A stretch of 7,747 nt of DNA, from positions 24,301 through 32,047 of the forward strand of contig DFYS01000156.1 of assembly GCA_002383405.1 (NCBI GenBank), written 5' to 3'. Below the pieces are notes generated by a model. It was given only the letters and a program-made list of their open reading frames with translations, was not told the origin of the DNA and made no database searches. The translations under genes and the position numbers were made by a program. Position 1 is the stretch's first letter. The number at the start of each line of letters is the position of its first letter. This DNA comes from Moorella sp. UBA4076 (GTDB lineage Bacteria > Bacillota > DSM-521 > Neomoorellales > Neomoorellaceae). Of this stretch, positions 1-4,918 are shown piece after piece.

Positions 1-134
1 GCGGCCGCGCTTATCCGCAAGGAGCCTCGTTCTTTTGAACTTAGCGCCAGGATGCCCTCCGGGAACCTGCCTCATCCTTCTCAATGCGCCCATTTTCATT
101 TCGCCGGCGACGGTGTGCCACCCGGGTGACCCCC

Positions 135-1145
135 TCAAAACAGGCTGTCGACCCTGCTTATCCCCAGGTGTTCGTAGGCGCGGGGGGTGGCCAGGCGGCC
201 GCGGGGGGTGCGCTGGATAAAGCCGTGCTGGAGCAAAAACGGCTCGTAGACGTCCTCGATGGTGTCCGGCTCCTCGCTGATAGATGCCGCCAGGGTATCC
301 AGACCTACCGGGCCGCCGTTGAATTTCTTGATAATTGTCAGCAGCAGGCGGCGGTCGGAATTATCCAGGCCCAGGTGGTCGACCTGGAGCAGCTCCAGGG
401 CCTCTCCGGCCACCGCCCGGGTAATGACGCCGCGAGCGCGAACCTCAGCGTAATCGCGCACCCTTTTCAACAGCCGGTTGGCCACCCGCGGCGTACCGCG
501 GGCGCGGCCGGCGATCTCCCGCGCCCCGTCCGGCTCAATCTTGACCTGCAGGATGGCGGCCGCCCGCAGGACAATCTGCTCCAGCTCTTCCACCTGGTAA
601 AAATCCAGGCGCGAATTAATGCCAAAACGATCCCGCAGGGGCGAAGAGAGCAGCCCCGCCCTGGTGGTCGCCCCTACCAGGGTAAAGGGGGATAAATCGA
701 GGCGGATGGACCGGGCACCGGGGCCTTTGCCCAGGATAATATCGAGGGCGAAATCCTCCAGCGCCGGGTACAGGATCTCCTCCACCTGGCGGGGCAGGCG
801 GTGGATTTCATCGATAAAAAGCACATCCCGCGGCTGCAGGTTGGTAAGTATCGCCGCCAGGTCGCCGGCTCTTTCCAGGGCCGGCCCCGAGGTTACCCTC
901 AGGCTGACACCCATTTCGTTGGCAACAATCCCGGCCAGGGTGGTCTTGCCCAGGCCGGGAGGGCCGTACAGCAGGACGTGGTCCAGGGCCTCCCCCCGTT
1001 CCCGCGCCGCCTGGATAAAGATACCCAGCGTTTCTTTAACGTGCTCCTGGCCGATATATTCCGCCAGCAGGCGCGGGCGCAGGTTCTTTTCCAGTTCCTC
1101 GTCTTCACCGTGCCGGTCTCCGGTCAGCAGGCGTTCCTGGTTCAA
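135..1145 (-). CDS. ruvB: Holliday junction branch-migration ATPase RuvB
   Basis: RuvB is the hexameric AAA+ motor that, held by RuvA, pumps DNA through a Holliday junction during homologous recombination and replication-fork repair. The 336-residue product is full length for the family. Visible motifs are the conserved N-terminal LRPRLLAEYIGQ (about 22-33), Walker A GPPGLGKTT (61-69), Walker B with IDEIH (111-115), sensor 1 GATTRAG (158-164), the SPLRDRFG segment carrying the arginine finger (168-175), the sensor 2 region RGTPRVANRLL (216-226), and the C-terminal winged helix ending in QRTPRGRLAT (311-320). The start is TTG at 1145-1143: an in-frame TGA sits immediately upstream (1148-1146), and the next Met is at residue 78, past Walker A. 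The TTG overlaps the ruvA stop (TTGA), with a G-rich SD-like GGGGGTGG upstream, which implies translational coupling. No terminator follows the stop, so the operon may continue beyond the window. Confidence 0.98.
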   Translation of the reverse strand: MNQERLLTGDRHGEDEELEKNLRPRLLAEYIGQEHVKETLGIFIQAARERGEALDHVLLYGPPGLGKTTLAGIVANEMGVSLRVTSGPALERAGDLAAILTNLQPRDVLFIDEIHRLPRQVEEILYPALEDFALDIILGKGPGARSIRLDLSPFTLVGATTRAGLLSSPLRDRFGINSRLDFYQVEELEQIVLRAAAILQVKIEPDGAREIAGRARGTPRVANRLLKRVRDYAEVRARGVITRAVAGEALELLQVDHLGLDNSDRRLLLTIIKKFNGGPVGLDTLAASISEEPDTIEDVYEPFLLQHGFIQRTPRGRLATPRAYEHLGISRVDSLF

Positions 1146-1777
1146 TCAGCGCCACCCCCTCGCCCGATGGCCCGCAAGGCCCCTTGCAACACTGCCTCCG
1201 TAGCGGCCGCCGGCCCCAGTTCGACCCTGACCCGGGCCAGCAGCGGGATGACCTCTTCGCGGCTGTAACCCAGCGCCAGCAGCGCGGCCAGGGCTTCGTC
1301 ACCGGCAGCGGCGCTGCCGGCTGCAGCAGGCGCGGCTGCCGCGGGCGTCCCGGCACTGCCGGCTGTAAGCGCCAGGCCGGATTTCTGGATGGCCTCTTTC
1401 AGCTCCAGGAGCAGGCGCCCGGCCTTCTTAGCGCCGATACCGGGCAGGGTGGTCAGGTAAGCAGTATCCCCGGCTACAATCGCCCGCGCCAGCTGCTCCG
1501 GCGGCGCTGCCGCCATGATCTGCAGCGCGCCACGGGGACCGATACCGGCCACCCCCAGTAAAAGGGTGAAAAAGCGCAGCGCCTCAGGCCGGGCAAAACC
1601 GTACAGCTCCAGGGCGTCCTCCCTGACCACCAGGTGGGTATAGATGGCAACTTCCTCTCCCGGCGGCGGCCAGGACTGGCCGGCCGGGGTCCGTACCAGC
1701 CAGCCGATACCCCCTGTTTCCAGCAGGATGCCTTCGGGCGTTACCTGGTGCAGCCGCCCGCGCAGGAAACCGATCAC
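1142..1777 (-). CDS. ruvA: Holliday junction DNA helicase subunit RuvA
   Basis: RuvA is the tetrameric junction-binding subunit that loads RuvB and holds the four-way junction in open square form. I place the start at GTG 1777-1775, giving 211 residues beginning VIGFLRG, which matches the family's usual M-I-G-x-L-R-G opening. A longer reading from an ATG at 1837 would add 20 residues with no family counterpart, overlapping ruvC. Domains seen: N-terminal OB fold (about 1-62, with YTHLVVREDALELYGF), two helix-hairpin-helix DNA-binding motifs (GVAGIGPRGAL at 75-85 and LPGIGAKKAG at 111-120), an Ala/Gly/Pro-rich flexible linker (about 137-159), and the RuvB-binding domain III (about 160-206, with ALLALGYSREEV). 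The GTG overlaps the ruvC stop as GTGA, and the stop overlaps the ruvB start as TTGA. This indicates coupled translation of the three genes. Confidence 0.97.
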   Translation of the reverse strand: MIGFLRGRLHQVTPEGILLETGGIGWLVRTPAGQSWPPPGEEVAIYTHLVVREDALELYGFARPEALRFFTLLLGVAGIGPRGALQIMAAAPPEQLARAIVAGDTAYLTTLPGIGAKKAGRLLLELKEAIQKSGLALTAGSAGTPAAAAPAAAGSAAAGDEALAALLALGYSREEVIPLLARVRVELGPAAATEAVLQGALRAIGRGGGAD

Positions 1778-2286
1778 GACTGCAGCACCCCGGCCTCGGC
1801 TTCCCGCCGGCGCCAGGGGGCAAAGCTGGCGTGGCAAATGGCCACAGCCAGGGCATCGGCCACGTCGTCCGGTTCGGGCCGGGCGGCCAGCTTCAGCTGG
1901 GTCTGGACCATGCGCTGGACCTGATCCTTGGGGGCGCGGCCAAAACCGGTCACCGTCTGTTTAACCTCCAGAGGCGTGTACTCAGCCACCGCGAGACCAG
2001 CGTGCGCCGCCGCCAGCAGCGCCACCCCCCGCGCCTGGCCTACTGCCAGGGCGGTACGGCTGTTTTTATTAAAAAAGAGTTCCTCAATGGCCATAATATC
2101 CGGCCTATTTTCCTTTATCAAGTCCTGCAGGCGCTGGTAAATCAGGGCCAGCCGCCGGTCTGTCTTTTCCCCTGCCGGGGTGCGGATGCAGCCCCAGGCC
2201 GGCGCCTCCAAACGACCGGAAGCCGCTACCTGGACCAGGCCGTAGCCGACGATAGCAGTGCCGGGGTCAATTCCCAGGATCAACAT
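1774..2286 (-). CDS. ruvC: Crossover junction endodeoxyribonuclease RuvC
   Basis: RuvC is the dimeric Mg2+-dependent resolvase that cuts Holliday junctions symmetrically, acting with RuvAB. The 170-residue product is of usual length. The RNase H-like fold signatures are intact: D7 in LGIDPGT, E68 in MAIEELFF, and the C-terminal acidic pair D141 and D144 in PDDVADALAVA, aligning with the catalytic residues D7, E66, D138 and D141 known in E. coli. The start is ATG 2286-2284, with a strong SD GGAGGAGG at 2302-2295 and 8-nt spacing. It is the first gene of ruvC-ruvA-ruvB. About 90 bp separate it from the terminator of the upstream bofC-like gene. I see no convincing sigma-A promoter and no LexA box (CGAAC-N4-GTTCG type) in that gap, so SOS control is not supported here. 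Confidence 0.98.
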   Translation of the reverse strand: MLILGIDPGTAIVGYGLVQVAASGRLEAPAWGCIRTPAGEKTDRRLALIYQRLQDLIKENRPDIMAIEELFFNKNSRTALAVGQARGVALLAAAHAGLAVAEYTPLEVKQTVTGFGRAPKDQVQRMVQTQLKLAARPEPDDVADALAVAICHASFAPWRRREAEAGVLQS

Positions 2287-2394
2287 GTTATATTCCTCCT
2301 CCGCAACTATTCGACGCGAAGCACAGGAGTTCCTTTTTTTAGTGGAAAATTAACATGGTGCGGCCGGCGGCTATAAGCGAACCCTATGAAAATT

Positions 2395-2432
2395 TATAGC
2401 CATCACCGGCATCAACGCCGGTGATGGCTATA
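2395..2432 (-). terminator. Hairpin terminator after the bofC-like gene
   Basis: A perfect 16-bp inverted repeat (arms 2395-2410 and 2417-2432) with a 6-nt loop begins 12 nt after the stop of the 188-residue gene. On the minus strand the stem is followed by a short mixed A/T tract (AAATTTTC) rather than a clean U-run. It is probably an intrinsic terminator separating the bofC-like gene from ruvC. The weak U-tract leaves some read-through possible. On the plus strand no T-run follows, so it is not a convincing plus-strand terminator. Confidence 0.8.
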
Positions 2433-2443
2433 GCGCAGCCTAT

Positions 2444-3010
2444 CTACTGCTGCGGCGGCCGGAATTCATCCAGGCTGTCCATGGCCTGCAGGAGTTCCTG
2501 TTCCGAATTGAATTCCGCCTTATTCCCGGTGATTTTTTCCTGCCAGTGAGGTGGCAGAGCGGCAAATGGCAGGCTGGTGACCTTGAGCAAAGGTCCCAGG
2601 CTGCCGGCCGGGCCCTGATAAACGGCCACCAGGCCATCCTTGACCGCCAGGTGACGTTTGGGAGCATCGACCGGGCAGAGGCCGTCCACCTCCTGGCTGA
2701 TTACCAGGCGCTCCCCCTCGCGGATAAGGCGCCAGCCCTCCTCCGGCGGGAAAAGGAGAGCCAGATTTTCTTCGTCACCCCACCGCCACTGCACCCCGGC
2801 CGGTAAGGGCAGGGGCTCCCGGTGGCCGCAGGCGCGGTAATACCTCTCCAGGACAGGCTGCTCCTGTACCCGGGGGGCGCTAATGCCCGGGATATTTAAG
2901 GTTACCGCCTCCTGCCCGGCACTCACCCGCGCCTGCTGGTAGGCCACCGCTGCTCCCAGGAGAAAAATAACGAAACCGATAAACAAAAAGCGCCGGCCTG
3001 TAGCATCCAT
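2444..3010 (-). CDS. bofC: BofC-like sporulation regulator, membrane-anchored or exported
   Basis: This 188-residue protein has a short N-terminus with two Arg, then a hydrophobic segment (about 8-24) that is either a signal peptide, possibly cut after AVA, or a single membrane anchor. The mature part has YYRACGH (57-63) and EVDGLCPVDAP (107-117), giving two cysteines (C61, C112) that could form a disulfide, then a C-terminal domain (about 118-182) with HLAVKDGLVAVYQG, a V-T-x-L-P segment, LPPHWQEKI and EQELLQAMDSL. From memory this matches the BofC C-terminal domain. In B. subtilis, BofC is an intermembrane-space forespore protein that restrains SpoIVB and so delays pro-sigma-K processing. 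Position supports this: B. subtilis bofC lies next to ruvAB. The start ATG has SD GAGGAGG about 8 nt upstream (3026-3019). Its exact role in this organism is inferred. Confidence 0.75.
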   Translation of the reverse strand: MDATGRRFLFIGFVIFLLGAAVAYQQARVSAGQEAVTLNIPGISAPRVQEQPVLERYYRACGHREPLPLPAGVQWRWGDEENLALLFPPEEGWRLIREGERLVISQEVDGLCPVDAPKRHLAVKDGLVAVYQGPAGSLGPLLKVTSLPFAALPPHWQEKITGNKAEFNSEQELLQAMDSLDEFRPPQQ

Positions 3011-3045
3011 AGTGGCAACCTCCTCTTAACAGAATTTGCCACCAT

Positions 3046-3075
3046 TAGCTTTGCCAGCGCTGTCGATGTTTATAC
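3046..3075 (-). promoter_or_regulatory. Candidate forespore sigma-F/sigma-G promoter for bofC
   Basis: Reading the minus strand, GTATA (3075-3071) is followed by 15 nt and then GGCAAAGCTA (3055-3046). The B. subtilis sigma-F consensus as I recall it (GYWTA, N15, GGNRANANTW) is matched at all fixed positions but one. The expected start site near 3039 would give a leader of about 30 nt, placing the SD (3026-3019) and ATG at normal distances. bofC is a forespore-transcribed gene in B. subtilis, which agrees. This is a by-eye match to a short degenerate pattern, so it remains a prediction. Confidence 0.45.
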
Positions 3076-3106
3076 CTGGCCCGCTGCGTACACCTTGCCT
3101 CGATTT

Positions 3107-3151
3107 CTGCCGGCGAATAGCCGGAGGCCTGGCATCCGGCAGCCTGGCATC
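3107..3151. repeat. 15-bp tandem repeat with mutually exclusive hairpins
   Basis: Two adjacent 15-bp units (3122-3136 and 3137-3151) match at 13 of 15 positions around GCCTGGCATC. Overlapping them are three inverted repeats that share arms: 3107-3113 with 3136-3142 (7 bp), 3110-3114 with 3120-3124 (5 bp), and 3120-3125 with 3135-3140 (6 bp). The second and third cannot form together, and the first competes with both the others for arm sequence. No U-run follows on either strand, so this is not a standard terminator. It lies between the end of the second SLH gene and the bofC promoter and may affect 3'-end stability of the SLH transcript. The rest of 3152-3226 holds only a weak TCCTG/CAGGA stem. 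Confidence 0.5.
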
Positions 3152-3226
3152 AGACGGGCCTACAGGCAATGCTTATCCTGCAGGCAGGACAACGAAGGAA
3201 TGAAGCCAATCCTGATTTTCAGTAAG

Positions 3227-4837
3227 TTATAGCTTATCCACCAGGCGGCGCAGCATGACAACCGCTTCGGCGCGGGTAGCGCCGGCGGCAGGCGCCAGGC
3301 CGCCATCGCGGCCGCCGATGATCCCGGCGGCGACGGCCTGCGCTACGGCTGCCCGCGCCCATTCAGGGACGGCTTCCCGGTCGCTGAAGGGCTGCAGGTG
3401 AGCCGCCGCCCGGCCGGCATCCATTTCATTTGTCTGTCCCCGCAGGGCCAGGGCGTTAGCCAGCATTGCCGCCATCTCCGCGCGGGTGACCCGTTGCGCG
3501 GGCCGGAAGGTATTATCCTCATAACCACCGGCCACCCCGGCCGCCACGGCCGCCGCTACCGCCTGGCTATACCAGGCCGCGGCCGGCACATCGCTGAATT
3601 CCTTGCCCGCACCGGCGGCCGGCAGCGCCAGGGCGCGCTGCAGGAGGGCGGTAAACTCGGCGCGGGTGATGGCGCGGTCGGGCTCAAAGCGCCCTTCGCC
3701 CACCCCGGCGGCCAGGTGGCGGGCAGCCATTACGGCCACGTCCCTGGCGGCCCAGTGGCCGCCCAGGTCAGCAAAAGGCGCCCGGTACTCCAGGGCCAGA
3801 TAACGCCCGGCGCCGGGCAGGGTAAAGGTCAGGCAGGAGGTATCCGCCAGGGGTTTGCCGCCCAGGTAGGCCGGGGCGCCCTGTTCCTCAATGCGGTAGA
3901 CGCCGGTGAGCTCGCGGTCGATATCCGCATCCGTCGCCCCGGCCAGCTTAATCCGCGCCGCCGCCCCCTCCAGGAGTTTCCCATCCGTGGCGGTGAGCGT
4001 ATAAACCAGGCTCGCCGGCCGGTAACCCGGCCCGGCTGTTACTCCGGTACCGGTGGTAGCCGGGTCTTCCTCTTTAATAGTGACATCAATCTTTGCCGCC
4101 CCGGCCGGCAGTTGCAGGGCCGCCGGCGCCAGGGTGATATTTACCGAACCGGTATCCAGCTCCAGACCGGCCTGCTGCCGGCGCAGTTCATCCACCAGCG
4201 CCGCCGGCAGGGAAAAGACGCTTATCGCAGCCTTCTCGCCCGCCAGGGATAGGGCCAGGCGGCCGTCTTTAACCTCCCCGCCCATAGTATCAGGGACCAG
4301 CCAGGTTACTGTCCCGGCAGCCGCATCGCGGATAATCTCCTCCTCCCCCGGCACAGGAGGCAACCCGGCGCCTCCGGGGGCACCACCGGGAGGCCCCAAT
4401 ATCTGTTTTACCACCCGGTAGCGTACAGCGTCCAGTTCCGGCGGTAATTGTTTCTGTGAGAAATCCTTCAAGACAGAAGTGCCCAGAGCGTTAAACAAAG
4501 GAGTATAACGATCATCGCTGCTCAAAATACTTAAAGCTTCGCCTACTATGAAGTTGGTAATCTTTGCTTCGGTATCAATTTCTTCCGGATCAGCTTCATT
4601 CAGGCTGGTTTCGATACCATCCAGCAAGGCCTGGACATCGCCATCTAAATCATTGCCACCCTGTTTACTGTAATCACTAAGAAGTTTGTTGTAGTCATCT
4701 TCATAAGCCGGATTATTTTTTAATTCATCATACAACCCGCTCAAATCTACTTCGGCGGCCAGAACCACGGGAGCCCCCAGCAGCAGACCTGCAATCAGCA
4801 GGCATACGGTTAAATAGTAAAACTTCCTCCGCAGCAA
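3227..4837 (-). CDS. S-layer homology (SLH) domain surface protein, second of a tandem pair
   Basis: This 536-residue exported protein is probably held on the cell wall by its SLH domain, which in this family binds pyruvylated secondary wall polymer. A signal peptide is clear (1-28: basic start, hydrophobic core, likely cut after VLAA). Next come an acidic helical region (29-148), a Gly/Pro linker (149-165), a beta-rich region (about 170-350), and three SLH motifs: 355-403 (FADLGGHW, ITRAE), 414-463 (FSDVPAAAW, VTRAE) and 484-532 (PFSDREAVPEWA, ATRAE). The third is atypical, with GGLAPAAGATRAE lacking the usual aromatic before the proline. The start is TTG 4837-4835: an in-frame TAA lies just upstream (4855-4853), the SD-like GGGGGTGG (4851-4844) is 6 nt away, and the start puts the signal peptide exactly at the N-terminus. 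SLH1 matches that of the upstream paralogue at 30 of 49 positions. GC content falls sharply toward the 5' end of the gene. No enzymatic domain is recognised. Confidence 0.93.
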   Translation of the reverse strand: MLRRKFYYLTVCLLIAGLLLGAPVVLAAEVDLSGLYDELKNNPAYEDDYNKLLSDYSKQGGNDLDGDVQALLDGIETSLNEADPEEIDTEAKITNFIVGEALSILSSDDRYTPLFNALGTSVLKDFSQKQLPPELDAVRYRVVKQILGPPGGAPGGAGLPPVPGEEEIIRDAAAGTVTWLVPDTMGGEVKDGRLALSLAGEKAAISVFSLPAALVDELRRQQAGLELDTGSVNITLAPAALQLPAGAAKIDVTIKEEDPATTGTGVTAGPGYRPASLVYTLTATDGKLLEGAAARIKLAGATDADIDRELTGVYRIEEQGAPAYLGGKPLADTSCLTFTLPGAGRYLALEYRAPFADLGGHWAARDVAVMAARHLAAGVGEGRFEPDRAITRAEFTALLQRALALPAAGAGKEFSDVPAAAWYSQAVAAAVAAGVAGGYEDNTFRPAQRVTRAEMAAMLANALALRGQTNEMDAGRAAAHLQPFSDREAVPEWARAAVAQAVAAGIIGGRDGGLAPAAGATRAEAVVMLRRLVDKL

Positions 4838-4843
4838 AACTCT

Positions 4844-4867
4844 CCACCCCCATTAAAAACAGGGGGT
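4844..4867 (-). promoter_or_regulatory. Candidate SD-sequestering hairpin before the second SLH gene
   Basis: On the minus strand ACCCCC (4867-4862) is a perfect 6-bp complement of GGGGGT (4851-4846), which is most of the SD of the TTG-started SLH gene. The loop would be 10 nt (4861-4852), including the terminator U-run. The five C bases used here are the same ones that close the base of the upstream terminator stem. The two structures are therefore mutually exclusive at that point. Function is inferred from complementarity only. Confidence 0.4.
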
Positions 4868-4894
4868 ATGCCCGCCGGCGGCAGGGCATCCCCC
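4855..4894 (-). terminator. Intrinsic terminator between the two SLH genes
   Basis: Starting 24 nt after the stop of the 757-residue gene, the minus strand reads GGGGG-ATGCCC (4894-4884), a GC-rich loop that can form three extra pairs, then GGGCAT, one bulged base and CCCCC (4873-4862), then TG and five T (4859-4855). This is a good Rho-independent terminator. It leaves only 17 nt before the next start codon, so it lies inside the leader of the downstream gene and may act as an attenuator rather than a simple end point. Confidence 0.85.
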
Positions 4895-4918
4895 TCTTCT
4901 CACTCAATCCCCGCCAGA

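Noticed and set aside
1..99. Minus-strand frame from ATG 99 open to the window edge (starts MKMGALRRMRQV, 33 codons), a possible next gene after ruvB
   Set aside because: No SD precedes the ATG, the residues match no family I know, and the frame is cut by the window edge. In a GC-rich genome an open stretch this short is not evidence.
119..128. CACCCGGGTG palindrome just after ruvB
   Set aside because: A 10-bp palindrome with no loop and no following T-run is not a terminator and is expected by chance in GC-rich DNA.
84..1268. Long plus-strand open frames opposite ruvB and ruvA
   Set aside because: They are antisense shadows of well-conserved genes. Their products are Arg/Pro/Gly-rich, without domains, and they have no SD.
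2325..2340. Plus-strand AGGA-GT-TCCT followed by seven T, resembling a terminator
   Set aside because: The stem is only 4 bp with a 2-nt loop, and no plus-strand gene lies upstream.
3398..4252. 284-codon plus-strand open frame opposite the second SLH gene
   Set aside because: It lies entirely antisense to a strong CDS, in its most GC-rich part, where stops are rare in every frame. No SD or recognisable domain.
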